NCBI GenBank assembly: GCA_016703525.1
Contig: JADJBW010000015.1
Location: 74,221 to 138,220 of the forward strand
Origin: Actinomycetota bacterium
Lineage (GTDB): Bacteria; Actinomycetota; Acidimicrobiia; Acidimicrobiales; Microtrichaceae
Reading direction: 5' to 3'
Length of the DNA stretch: 64,000 bases
Within the stretch, counting starts at the first letter, position 1, and the number at the start of each line of letters is the position of its first letter. The translations under genes were made by a program, and so were the position numbers. The notes under the pieces are model-generated. The model saw only the letters and a program-made list of their open reading frames with translations, had not been told where the DNA came from and searched no databases. Shown here in pieces: positions 47,301-56,338 of the stretch.

Positions 47301-47937
47301 GCGGCCGGCTGATCGCACGACTCGGTGCCCGGTGGCGCGCCGACCAGCGTGGCATCACGCTGCCGACGGTGCTCGTGCTCATGATGCTCACGTCGATCCT
47401 CATGGCCACGCTGCTCGTGACGAGCTCCACCGGTGTGCTGACGGTGTCGAGCGGTGTCGCGCCAGCGCGACGTCCGGGCCGGCCAGGCGGCCATCGATCA
47501 GACCATCCAGATCCTGAACGACTGGGACGTGGGCGGGGCGACCGAAGTCGGCTATCCCGTGAAGGTGGCGCAGCGGAAGGTCTGCCAGAACCGATTCCCG
47601 GTCACGGCCGACCCGGCCAGACTCGAACTATTACTACTTCACGATCGACCGGCGAGCCGTGCGCGGGTCTGTGTCCCCCTTCGCGACGGTCGGTCTGATC
47701 CGACGCTTCGAGCTTGACGTGTACGTGGCGGCGGCGCCGAGCGGATCGGGAACCGTCGCTTCGGGCGACTGGCGTAAAGTTGCCAAGGTTCGTGCGCGCA
47801 TCATCGACATGAACTTCCTCGACCCGAGCACGTCGAACCGTGGCCGTCCGAGTTCGGTCGGAACCCGCGTCTATATCGAGAACCGCTGGAGCTGTACGGG
47901 GTTGCCGAATTCAGGGTCTTTCCCCCCTGCGTTCTGA
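47297..47937 (+). CDS. PilX-like pilus assembly protein (two frame breaks)
   Basis: The N-terminus RADQRGITLPTVLVLMMLTS and the following hydrophobic helix resemble PilX/N proteins, whose signal differs from major pilins (Gly-Ile instead of Gly-Phe). Breaks near 47455 and 47625 split RQRDVRAGQAAIDQTIQILN and NYYYFTIDRRAVRG into other frames; the last frame continues to RVYIENRWSCTGLPNSG and a TGA at 47937. Joined length is about 210 residues. ATGA overlap with the PKD protein. Confidence 0.65.
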
Positions 47938-48067
47938 TCACTATCGTCCCCCGGGAGGGGAAAGCAAGAATCGCCGTCGGTGCGCATCGGGAGAGGATGC
48001 GTAGCGGTCGACGAGCAACAGGCAGCGGGAACCGCTGGCTGCTGAACATCAACAAGGGAGACATCCA

Positions 48068-48406
48068 ATGAAGGCATTCAACGACCGCCGCGCTGCGGCG
48101 GGTCAGGGCGGTTTCACCCTGATCGAGTTGCTCATCGTCATCGCCATCCTCGGCATCCTCGCCGGTGTCGTGGTGCTGGCGGTCGGCGGTGTCAGCGACA
48201 GCGCTCAAACCAAGGCCTGCGAGATCGAGGGCAAGTCCATCGAGACCGCGATTCAGGCGTACAAGGCCGACCAGGGAGTTCTCCCGGGCAGCCTGGCAGT
48301 CCTTGCTCCGACGTACATGAAGCGCGACCCCAGCGCGAACTGGACTCTGGCGGGCGCTGAGGTGACTGGCATCGCACCGAAGTGCGCCGGCGTCATCCCG
48401 GACTGA
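48068..48406 (+). CDS. pilA: Major type IV pilin PilA
   Basis: 112 residues with a textbook class III signal: QGGFTLIELLIVIAILGIL, cleavage after Gly-Gly before Phe, and Glu5. The mature domain is short and has two Cys residues (KACEIEG and PKCAGVIPD) placed to form the terminal disulfide loop. AGGGAGA about 5 bases before the ATG is a good ribosome-binding site. A free-standing gene with 130-base leader and a strong terminator fits a highly expressed subunit. Confidence 0.93.
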   Translation: MKAFNDRRAAAGQGGFTLIELLIVIAILGILAGVVVLAVGGVSDSAQTKACEIEGKSIETAIQAYKADQGVLPGSLAVLAPTYMKRDPSANWTLAGAEVTGIAPKCAGVIPD

Positions 48407-48433
48407 TCGTCTGACCGATCCGCAGTGATCTGC

Positions 48434-48464
48434 AAGGGCGGGGGATTCGTCCCCCGCCCTTTCT
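48434..48464 (+). terminator. Rho-independent terminator after pilA
   Basis: AAGGGCGGGGG and CCCCCGCCCTT form a perfect 11-pair stem around ATTCGT, followed by TCT. It is the best terminator in the window and lies 28 bases after the pilA stop. Confidence 0.88.
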
Positions 48465-48536
48465 GTCCCGACCCGTTCTCCCCGCTGCCCGCTGCCCGCT
48501 GCCGGTGCGGCGGCACCCGATCCCGCCTGGAGCGCC

Positions 48537-49616
48537 GTGACCACCCCGAACACCACCCTGCTCGACCCCTGGCTCGAATACCTGATGCACTACAAGGCGA
48601 CCGACCTTCACGTGTCGTCCGGGTCGGTGCCCCGCGTGCGGATCGACGGCAAGCTGTTCGCCATCACCGACCAGCCGCCCACCGAGCCGGCGACGGTCGA
48701 GGCGATGGTGACCGGGTTGCTCGACCACGAGAGTCGCGAGGCGTACGAAGCCGTGCGTCAGCACGACTTCGCGTTCACGTGGCACGACCGGGCGCGCTTT
48801 CGCGCCAACGCCTACACGCAACTCGGTGCGCCTGCGCTGGCGCTGCGGCTCATCCCCACCGAGATCCCCACGCCCGAGCAACTGGCGTTGCCCGATGTCT
48901 GCCGCTCCCTGGTGGTGCGCCCCTTCGGCCTGGTGCTCGTGACCGGTCCGACCGGCTCGGGCAAGTCGACCACGTTGGCGGCGATGATCGGTTGGATCAA
49001 CCAGCATCGGCCGTGCCACATCCTCACCATCGAGGACCCGGTCGAGTACGTGCACCCGTCGTCGATGGCGCTCGTCAATCAACGCGAGGTCGGCGCCGAC
49101 TGCATGTCGTTCAGCGATGCCCTCCGCGCTGCACTGCGCGAAGACCCCGACGTGGTGCTGGTGGGCGAGATGCGCGACCTCGAAACGATCTCGCACACGC
49201 TCACCCTCGCTGAGACCGGTCACCTCGTGTTCGCGACGCTCCACACCAACGACGCGTCGCAGACCATCGACCGGATCATCGACGTGTTCCCCTCCGATCA
49301 GCAGGAGCAGGTGCGCACGCAGCTCTCCATGTCGCTCGCCGCGGTCATCAGCCAGCGGCTCATCCCCAAGATCGGCGGTGGTCGCGTGGCCGCCCACGAG
49401 GTGCTCGTCGGCACGAGTGCCGTTGGCAACCTCATTCGCGAGGGCAAGGTCCGCCAGATGCGCAACCTCATCTCCACCAGCCAGCGCGACGGCATGTTCG
49501 TGCTCGAGCAGTCGCTCAGCCGACTGGTGTCAGGAGGGCTGATCTCCATGGAGGACGCGATGGAGGCGAGCGTCCATCCCGAGGACATCGCCAGCCTCGC
49601 CCAGCGGCAGGCCTGA
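48537..49616 (+). CDS. pilT: Type IV pilus retraction ATPase PilT
   Basis: PilT disassembles the pilus to give twitching motility. 359 residues with ATDLHVSSGSVPRVRIDGKL at the N-terminus, Walker A GPTGSGKSTTLAAMIGW, Asp box EDPVEYVH, Walker B DPDVVLVGEMRDLETI and the His box HTNDASQTIDRII. SMEDAMEASVHPEDI is near the end. The frame is intact. GTG start 72 bases after the pilA terminator; pilD follows after 3 bases. Confidence 0.96.
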   Translation: MTTPNTTLLDPWLEYLMHYKATDLHVSSGSVPRVRIDGKLFAITDQPPTEPATVEAMVTGLLDHESREAYEAVRQHDFAFTWHDRARFRANAYTQLGAPALALRLIPTEIPTPEQLALPDVCRSLVVRPFGLVLVTGPTGSGKSTTLAAMIGWINQHRPCHILTIEDPVEYVHPSSMALVNQREVGADCMSFSDALRAALREDPDVVLVGEMRDLETISHTLTLAETGHLVFATLHTNDASQTIDRIIDVFPSDQQEQVRTQLSMSLAAVISQRLIPKIGGGRVAAHEVLVGTSAVGNLIREGKVRQMRNLISTSQRDGMFVLEQSLSRLVSGGLISMEDAMEASVHPEDIASLAQRQA

Positions 49617-49619
49617 CCG

Positions 49620-50457
49620 GTGGAGCCGGCGGATGCCGCCCTCGCAGCGTGCGGGATCGCCGCCGCGTTCGCGGTGGCATCGTTCACCGGCGTGATCGTC
49701 GACCGGCTGCCGAAGCCGCTCGACGAGCCGAACGCCGGCGGCGACACGTGGGACACCAACCCCTGGCGCGAGGTGCTCGGTGGCCGGAGCCATTGCCTGA
49801 CCTGTGGCGCCCCGGTCGCGGCCTACGACAACATCCCCGTGGTCAGCTACCTGGTGCTGCTCGGCCGCTGCCGGTCGTGCAAGCAGCGGTTCGGGATCGG
49901 GCACGTCCTGCTCGAACTGCTCATTCCGGCGCTGCTGATTCTGATGACCATCAGGGTCGGCGTCCGCTGGATGCTGATCCCCGCGCTCGTGGCGGTACCG
50001 GTGGGCGTGGCCATCGCAGCGATCGACTTCCGCACGCTGATCGTTCCGACGCGACTCGTGTGGCCGGCCGCAGCCGTGTCGTTCGTGACCGGTTCGGGTC
50101 GCGGCGATCGCCGAGGGGCACGCCTGGTGGATCATGTCGGGGGCCGTGTGCGCCCTCACCCTGTCCGGCCCGCTGTTCGCGATCTGGTGGTTCATGCCGA
50201 GGGGCATGGGGTTGGGCGATGTGCGGCTGTGCGTGCTGCTCGGCTGGACGATCGGCCTGTTCGCCGCGCCCGGCGGGGTCGGGTTCGCGGCCGCCACTGC
50301 GTTCTGGTGCCTTGCGCTCGCGGCCGCGATCGGGCTCGTGATGAGCGTCGTGTTCATCGGCCGTGGCCGCAAGATCCCGTTCGGCCCGGCGCTGGTCGCC
50401 GCGGCCGTTGTGCTCGTGATGTTCGCGGAGCCCTTCCGCACGGCGTTCCTCGGCTGA
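49620..50457 (+). CDS. pilD: Prepilin peptidase / N-methyltransferase PilD (one frame break)
   Basis: PilD cleaves prepilin signals and methylates the new N-terminus. The methylase zinc site CLTCGAP...CRSCKQRFG is present, followed by membrane helices. The two aspartyl protease sites are AAIDFRTLIVP and GMGLGDVRLCVLLG. Near 50096 the frame shifts after VSFVTGSG; the next frame reads AAIAEGHAWWIMSG and continues to the end. About 279 residues when joined. It serves the pilins encoded just upstream. Confidence 0.93.
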
Positions 50458-50487
50458 GCCTCGGCTGCAGCGCAACGCCGTGCGGAA
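50434..50487. terminator. Long inverted repeat between pilD and icd
   Basis: TTCCGCACGGCGTT and AACGCCGTGCGGAA are perfect 14-base arms around 26 bases. The left arm lies in the last pilD codons, the right arm before the convergent icd stop. It may end transcription in both directions. Confidence 0.5.
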
Positions 50488-50500
50488 CGGCGGCGGACGG

Positions 50501-51721
50501 TCAGCTCGCCATGGCCGCCTGAAGGTTGGCGTCGATCGCCGCCAGGAAGTCCTGCGTGTTGAGGTAGGGCTGCTCGCCCGACACGAGAATCGCGAGATCC
50601 TTGGTCATCTGGCCACCCTCGACCGTTGCGACGCACACCTCCTCGAGGCGGCCGGCGAAGCCGATGAGCGCCTCGTTGCCGTCGAGCTTGCCGCGATGCG
50701 CCAGGCCCCGGGTCCAGGCGAAGATCGACGCGATGGGGTTGGTCGACGTGGGGTTGCCCTTCTGGTGCTCGCGGTAGTGGCGGGTGACGGTGCCGTGTGC
50801 GGCCTCGGCCTCGACCGTGCGGCCGTCGGGGGTCATGAGCACCGACGTCATCAGCCCGAGCGAGCCGAAGCCCTGCGCCACGATGTCGGACTGCACGTCG
50901 CCGTCGTAGTTCTTGCAGGCCCACACGTAGCCGCCCTCCCACTTGAGCGCCGACGCGACCATGTCGTCGATCAGGCGGTGCTCGTAGGTGAGCCCCGCCG
51001 CGGCGTAGTCGGCGGCGAACTCGGCGTCGAACACCTGCTGGAAGAGGTCCTTGAACTGGCCGTCGTAGGCCTTGAGGATCGTGTTCTTCGTCGACAGGTA
51101 CACCGGGAAGTTGCGTGCGAGGCCGTACCGGAGCGACGCGCGGGCGAAGTCGCGGATCGACTCGTTGAAGTTGTACATCCCCATCGCGACGCCGCCGCCC
51201 TCGGGCATCTGCACGACCTCGAACTCCATCGGCTCCGACCCGTCGGCCGGGGTGTAGGTCATGGTGACCGTGCCGGCGCCGGGGGCCTTGAAGTCGGTCG
51301 CCTTGTACTGGTCGCCGTGCGCGTGGCGGCCGACCACGATCGGCTTGGTCCACCCCGGCACCAGACGCGGGATGTTCGAGCAGATGATCGGCTCGCGGAA
51401 GATCACGCCGTCGAGGATGTTGCGGATCGTGCCGTTCGGAGACTTCCACATCTTCTTCAGGCCGAATTCCTCGACCCGCGCCTCGTCGGGCGTGATGGTG
51501 GCGCACTTGACGCCGACGCCGTGGCGCTGGATCGCGTGCGCCGCGTCGATGGTGACCTGATCGTCGGTGGCGTCGCGGTGCTCGATGCCGAGGTCGTAGT
51601 AGTCGAGGTCGACGTCGACGTACGGGAGGATCAGCTGGTCCTTGATGAACTGCCAGATGATCCTGGTCATCTCGTCGCCGTCGAGTTCGACGACCGGGTT
51701 GTCCACCTTGATCTTGGCCAT
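50501..51721 (-). CDS. icd: NADP-dependent isocitrate dehydrogenase
   Basis: 406 residues of the dimeric, eukaryote-like type II IDH. VVELDGDEMTRIIWQFIKD, the substrate motif SPNGTIRNILDG, VVGRHAHGDQYKATDF, LIDDMVASALKWEGGYVWAC and EAAHGTVTRHYREHQKG are characteristic. It oxidises isocitrate to 2-oxoglutarate. A GGAGGAG ribosome-binding site precedes the ATG. It lies downstream of a broken membrane-protein gene on the same strand, separated by 19 bases. Confidence 0.97.
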   Translation of the reverse strand: MAKIKVDNPVVELDGDEMTRIIWQFIKDQLILPYVDVDLDYYDLGIEHRDATDDQVTIDAAHAIQRHGVGVKCATITPDEARVEEFGLKKMWKSPNGTIRNILDGVIFREPIICSNIPRLVPGWTKPIVVGRHAHGDQYKATDFKAPGAGTVTMTYTPADGSEPMEFEVVQMPEGGGVAMGMYNFNESIRDFARASLRYGLARNFPVYLSTKNTILKAYDGQFKDLFQQVFDAEFAADYAAAGLTYEHRLIDDMVASALKWEGGYVWACKNYDGDVQSDIVAQGFGSLGLMTSVLMTPDGRTVEAEAAHGTVTRHYREHQKGNPTSTNPIASIFAWTRGLAHRGKLDGNEALIGFAGRLEEVCVATVEGGQMTKDLAILVSGEQPYLNTQDFLAAIDANLQAAMAS

Positions 51722-51740
51722 GACGATGTCTCCTCCCGAC

Positions 51741-53731
51741 TCAGACGTCGCCGAGGGAACAACGCTCGTCCGGGTCGCTTCGACGGGATCCTCGGCGTGA
51801 CCTCCACGCGACGAGGCAAAGCAGTACGGCCGACGCTAGCCCGATCAGCGGATACCCCGGGTACGGCTGATAGCGGAGCTCGACGCGGTGATGTCCGCGA
51901 GGAACAGTGACGGCCACCATGCCCGGTGCGACCATGTACGCAGGCGGTCGCCCGTCGATGGTGGCGTGCAGACGCGGTGAAAGGCCACGGAACAGTGCCG
52001 CGCCGCCCGCTGGAGCTCGACGTGGGCCCGAACTGGTCGAGGTCGTGGTCCTGCCGCACGACGTCCGGGGACGCCACCATGACCCGTGCGCAGGAGGGTG
52101 GGTCGCCGCGGCTCCGCCGTTGAAGCGGACCACGCGATACCGGGCCGTCCGCACGCCGTCGGAACGGAGGAAGCGAAGCATCGCGTCGCGCATGGTTGAA
52201 CGGTCGGCCGTGATCGCGGGACCGACGGTGTCGACCACCGAGACGTAGCCGGGCGCCGTGAGTCGCCACAGGGTGATGTCGCCCGACGTTGCCACCCTGG
52301 TGGCCGGAACCAGGCGGTATGGCCGGCCTGGATGAGAGTCCCCAACTCGTAGTCGGTCGGGTCCTTCGGGTCGAACTCCCCTCGATGTCGGGCAGCAGCG
52401 ACAGCGTCCCGCCCGAGCGACGGCATCCTCGGCGGTCACGAGGTACGGCCCGCTGCGGTTCCGACGCCCGTTGCGTCGTCGCTCTTCGATGGAGCGTGCA
52501 GCCGACCGGCGAACACCCGCTGGCCCCGGTCGGCTTTGGCGCGACGAACGAGCCGGGCAAAGTCGTCGAACCCGGATTGCGGGGACCGCTGACATCGACA
52601 AGGTCGCCGCTCAGGTTCGCGAACCGAGCCGGGGCGACCATGCCACCGCACCGCCGAGCGCGACCACGAGGCCGAGTGCGTGTGCACTCCGGCCGGCCGA
52701 ACACGGCGCGTCCGGACCGGCCGGCACGGCCCGCTAGGTGTCGGTCATCGAGGCCGGGGCGATGATGCACCCACCGGGTGGCCGAGTCGATCGCCACCTC
52801 CCAAGAGCACCGCGGCGATGTGAATCCCCGCGATGTAGCGGTGCGCCAGCAGGTCGCTCGATCCGGGAAGGATCCTGAACACGGGTCCCCAGGTTGCTCG
52901 CCCGGCGGTGAGGAACACCGACAGCCCCGCGAGGGCGACGCAGCCGACGAGTGCGGCCCCGGTGAGCAACGCCGGTCGGCCGAAGTCGAAGAGTTCGCCG
53001 TGTACCAACCACCGGCCGAGCGACGACATGCCGTAGCCGTCGTAGAAGCGAGTGTTCTGCAGGCTACGGCTGCGGTTCGCCCAAGGGGTGTCCGTGAGGA
53101 ACGGGACGAACAGCCAGGCGCCCGACGGCCCGCAAGCGACCACCGAGCGCCCGTGCCCGCTCGGAGCGGGTCGGACCGGAGGTCACCAGCGCCGCCACCG
53201 CCGCCATGGCCACGACGAGATAGCCGAGCGTGAGATGGCTCACGACGCAGAGCCCGGTCGCGATGCCGGCCGGAAGCGTGAACCGCCGGTCGGTCATGGT
53301 GCGCCGAACCCGATGGCGACCGGTGCGAGCCACACGCACCACAGCACGACGGAAGCGGTCCACTCGGCGCCGAACACGTCGGCGACGACACCGGCGACCA
53401 GCGCCGCACCGCCGTCGACGTGATCGAACAACAGGCGGGCGCCGACGTAGCTGATCGGCAACGCGCGAGAGGACCCCCGGGTGTCGACACCTGTCGCCCG
53501 CCGCTACGCCCCAGGAGGAGGGAACGCTGGTACTCTGAAAGGCCGGTAGGCCGCGGCGTAGGCGAACCACCCGGCGACCGGGAACGCGCCCGCCTCGAAT
53601 CGCCGCTGGGCCCAGCGGACGAAGGCCGTGTGAACGCCCATGTCGGTGCCCATCGAAGGCGACGGATGACTCTCGCCAGCAGACCGGCACGGCCACGAGA
53701 AACCGGGGTGCTCGTCGCCCTCGAGAGTCAC
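51741..53731 (-). pseudogene. Large membrane protein resembling PTPS-related/YfhO-type proteins, many frame breaks
   Basis: Reading 53731 to 51741 on the minus strand, pieces in several frames give one coherent protein of roughly 660 residues: MGVHTAFVRWAQRRFEAGAFP, membrane segments (LWCVWLAPVAIGFG, LTLGYLVVAMAAVAALV), FDFGRPALLTGAALVGCVALA, LPGSSDLLAHRYIAGIHIAAV, GQRVFAGRL, and a C-terminal helix YPLIGLASAVLLCLVAW. The order fits polytopic proteins with an extracytoplasmic loop linked to envelope polysaccharide synthesis. At least six breaks occur. A TACCAT element 6 bases before the first GTG supports a real gene start. Confidence 0.5.
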
Positions 53732-53737
53732 CGGCGC

Positions 53738-53743
53738 ATGGTA
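53738..53743 (-). promoter_or_regulatory. -10-like element before the membrane-protein gene (leaderless type)
   Basis: On the minus strand TACCAT ends 6 bases before the GTG at 53731. Confidence 0.35.
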
Positions 53744-53781
53744 CCGCCGACCTGTCGGAACCCCTTGGCCGATGGTGCGGC

Positions 53782-54702
53782 TCAGGTGCGGGCGAGCGGG
53801 GCGAGCAGGTCGTATTGCGACGTCGACGAGATCATGTCGTCGTACAGGCTGCCGCCGAGGGCGCCGCGCTCGGTCGCTGCCCGAACGAACCCGTTGATGT
53901 CGGCATCGGTGGTCGTGTCGGACAGCCCGCCGACCACGTGTACGGCAGCGTTCGGGTCACCCACGTGGTCGCGGAGGCGGTCGATGTTCTCGGCCGTGTA
54001 CCGGTACCCGTCGCGGTACCCCGACGCCAGCGTGCGGTTGGTCCAGTACCCCATCGGCATCCAGGCGTCGACCTGACCGGCCAACCCCGTCCAGGGGAAC
54101 TCGGGCCAGTACCGGGTGTTGATCACGTCGAGCAGCACGGGTTCGAGCACGATCGCGGCGATCGGCAGATCCGGGTTGACCGCGCGCATCCAGGTCACCT
54201 CGTCGACGACCCGCTGGTTGCGGGTGGCGACGTCGGTCACCGCGGTCGTGACCTCGATGTCGACCCCCAGCCCGTCGACGCCCAGTTCGACAGCGGCCTG
54301 CATCCGGGCGATGTCGGCGCCCGGATCGGCGAAGGTCGGCGTGAACCACGCCATCACGGTCATGCCGTGCGAGCGCGCTCGGGCGATGAGCGATTGCAGC
54401 AACGCTCGGTCGAGCACCAGGTCGTTCAGCCGCGGGCTCGCGGTCTGGATGTAGAGCTGCTGGATGCCGGCGTCGGCCATGCGATCGATGCGCGCCGCGG
54501 TGAACGGCGGGCGCGCCGCGGGGTTGCGCGACGTCACCCACGTGGGCGACCAGTCGTAGATGTCGACCCACGCCGCGGTGCCGGCGAACACCTTCGCCCG
54601 CGCTTGGCAGCCGGTGGTGCTCGCCAACAGGAGCACAGCGAGGGCGGCGGACGCGCCGAGGCGGCGCGACGTGGTGACGGGGCGGCGATGCAGGCCAATC
54701 AT
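53782..54702 (-). CDS. Exported TIM-barrel protein, possible lipoprotein
   Basis: 306 residues. A signal sequence (SAALAVLLLASTTGCQ) ends in a weak lipobox with Cys32. The rest looks like a glycoside-hydrolase-type (beta/alpha)8 barrel: WVDIYDW, AGIQQLYIQTASPRLND, HGMTVMAWFTPTFADP, VDGLGVDIEVTT, and DAWMPMGYWTNRT. The Asp-x-Glu in GVDIEV may be catalytic. No family could be named, and no substrate. A TAGGGT element ends 6 bases before the ATG. Confidence 0.75.
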   Translation of the reverse strand: MIGLHRRPVTTSRRLGASAALAVLLLASTTGCQARAKVFAGTAAWVDIYDWSPTWVTSRNPAARPPFTAARIDRMADAGIQQLYIQTASPRLNDLVLDRALLQSLIARARSHGMTVMAWFTPTFADPGADIARMQAAVELGVDGLGVDIEVTTAVTDVATRNQRVVDEVTWMRAVNPDLPIAAIVLEPVLLDVINTRYWPEFPWTGLAGQVDAWMPMGYWTNRTLASGYRDGYRYTAENIDRLRDHVGDPNAAVHVVGGLSDTTTDADINGFVRAATERGALGGSLYDDMISSTSQYDLLAPLART

Positions 54703-54708
54703 CCGGTC

Positions 54709-54714
54709 ACCCTA
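54709..54714 (-). promoter_or_regulatory. -10-like element before the lipoprotein gene (leaderless type)
   Basis: On the minus strand TAGGGT ends 6 bases before the ATG at 54702. Confidence 0.4.
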
Positions 54715-54812
54715 CGGTGCCTTCGTCGCAGTTCGGTGGCGGCGGTTCGAGGCGTGGCACCCGCGTGCGGCTGGGTAGCCTTCCGACAGCAACCACAACA
54801 CGGGGGTCTTCA

Positions 54813-56252
54813 ATGAAGGTGTACGACCGGCTCTACATCGGCGGCCAGTGGGTCGAGCCGCTGGCGGCCAAGGGATCGATCGACGTGATCGACTCGGCGA
54901 CCGAAGAAGTGATCGGACGCGTCGCGCAGGGTGGCTCGGCCGACGTCGATGCGGCCGTCGCCGCCGCTCGCGATGCCTTCGACGGCTGGGCGCAGACCCC
55001 GGTCGACGTGCGCGCCAAGTACGTGCGCGACATCGGCGCCGGCCTCATGGCCCGATTTGGCGACATCGCCACGACCATCTCGGGCGAGGTCGGATCGCCC
55101 AAGGCATTCGCGGAGCTGGTCCAGACCGGGCTGGCGGTCGGCGACTGGGATGCCTACGCGCGTATCGCCGAAGAGTTCGAGTGGGAGACCCAGGTCGGCA
55201 ACAGCCTGGTGGTGCGGGAACCGATCGGCGTGGTCGGCTGCGTCACGCCGTGGAACTACCCGCTGTACTTGATCGTCTGCAAGATCGCGCCGGCCCTCGC
55301 TGCGGGCTGCACGATCGTGTTGAAGCCCGCGTCGCTCACGCCGCTCAACGCGTTCCTGCTCACCGAGGTGATCCACGAGGTCGGCCTTCCCGCAGGCGTG
55401 TTCAACCTGGTCCCCGGCCCCGGCGCCGAGGTCGGCGAGGCGCTCTCGAAGCACCCCGACGTCGACATGTTGTCGCTCACCGGCTCGGGCCCCGTGGGCG
55501 CCCAGGTGTCGCGGGACGCGGCCGACACGGTCAAGCGGGTCGGCCTCGAGCTCGGCGGCAAGTCGGCCAACGTGGTGCTCGACGACGCGGACCCTGCGGC
55601 CGTGGCGCTCGGTGCGGTGTTCGGCTGCTTCCTCAACAGCGGCCAGACCTGCTCGGCGCTCACCCGGGTGCTGATCCCGCGCTCGCGCGAGCAGGAGTTC
55701 CTCGACGCCATCGTCGCGGAAGCCTCGCAGGTGCGACTCGTCGACCCGCACGCCGATGAGCCCGACATCTTCCACGCGCTCGGCCCGATGGTCTCGCGCT
55801 CGCAGGCCGAGACGGTGCGCCGCTACATCCAGACCGGTATCGACGAAGGCGCGACCGTGCTCGTCGGCGGCCCCGAGCAGCCCGAGGAGTTCCCGACCGG
55901 CTTCTACGTGAAGCCGACGGTGTTCGGCGGCGTCACCGCCGACATGACGATCGCACAGGAGGAGATCTTCGGACCCGTGCTCTCGGTCATCACCTACGAG
56001 GACGACGAGGACGCGCTGCGCATTGCCAACGGCACCGTGTTCGGCCTCGCCGGTGCCGTCCAGTCGGGCGACGTGGAGCGGGCCAAGGCGTTCGCTCGCC
56101 GCATGCGCACCGGCCAGGTCGATATCAACGGCGCGCCCTTCAACACCGAGGCGCCCTTCGGCGGCTACAAGCAGTCCGGCAACACGCGTGAGCGGGGTCG
56201 CTGGGGTCTCGAGGAGTTCCTCGAGACGAAGTCCATCCAGTTGCCCGGCTGA
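54813..56252 (+). CDS. NAD(P)-dependent aldehyde dehydrogenase
   Basis: 479 residues of the ALDH superfamily. VTPWNYPLYLIVCKIAPAL and VLKPASLTPLNA bind the cofactor, LELGGKSANVVLDDAD carries the general base Glu, and NSGQTCSALTRVLIP holds the catalytic Cys. QEEIFGPVLSVI and APFGGYKQSGNTRERG end the fold. The frame is intact. The substrate cannot be told from sequence. The ATG at 54813 follows GGGGGT and starts the standard KVYDRLYIGGQWVEP. Confidence 0.93.
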   Translation: MKVYDRLYIGGQWVEPLAAKGSIDVIDSATEEVIGRVAQGGSADVDAAVAAARDAFDGWAQTPVDVRAKYVRDIGAGLMARFGDIATTISGEVGSPKAFAELVQTGLAVGDWDAYARIAEEFEWETQVGNSLVVREPIGVVGCVTPWNYPLYLIVCKIAPALAAGCTIVLKPASLTPLNAFLLTEVIHEVGLPAGVFNLVPGPGAEVGEALSKHPDVDMLSLTGSGPVGAQVSRDAADTVKRVGLELGGKSANVVLDDADPAAVALGAVFGCFLNSGQTCSALTRVLIPRSREQEFLDAIVAEASQVRLVDPHADEPDIFHALGPMVSRSQAETVRRYIQTGIDEGATVLVGGPEQPEEFPTGFYVKPTVFGGVTADMTIAQEEIFGPVLSVITYEDDEDALRIANGTVFGLAGAVQSGDVERAKAFARRMRTGQVDINGAPFNTEAPFGGYKQSGNTRERGRWGLEEFLETKSIQLPG

Positions 56253-56338
56253 CCTCGGTCGGCCCTCGCGCCCGGGCGGCATCCTCCGCAGTCGTGTGGG
56301 ATGCCGCCCGAGCGCTGTCTCGTCCCTTTGGTGGAATC

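Noticed and set aside
49530..51506. 658-codon minus-strand frame overlapping pilD and icd
   Set aside because: It runs in the wrong frame through icd and antisense to pilD, both certain genes; no motif of its own is seen.
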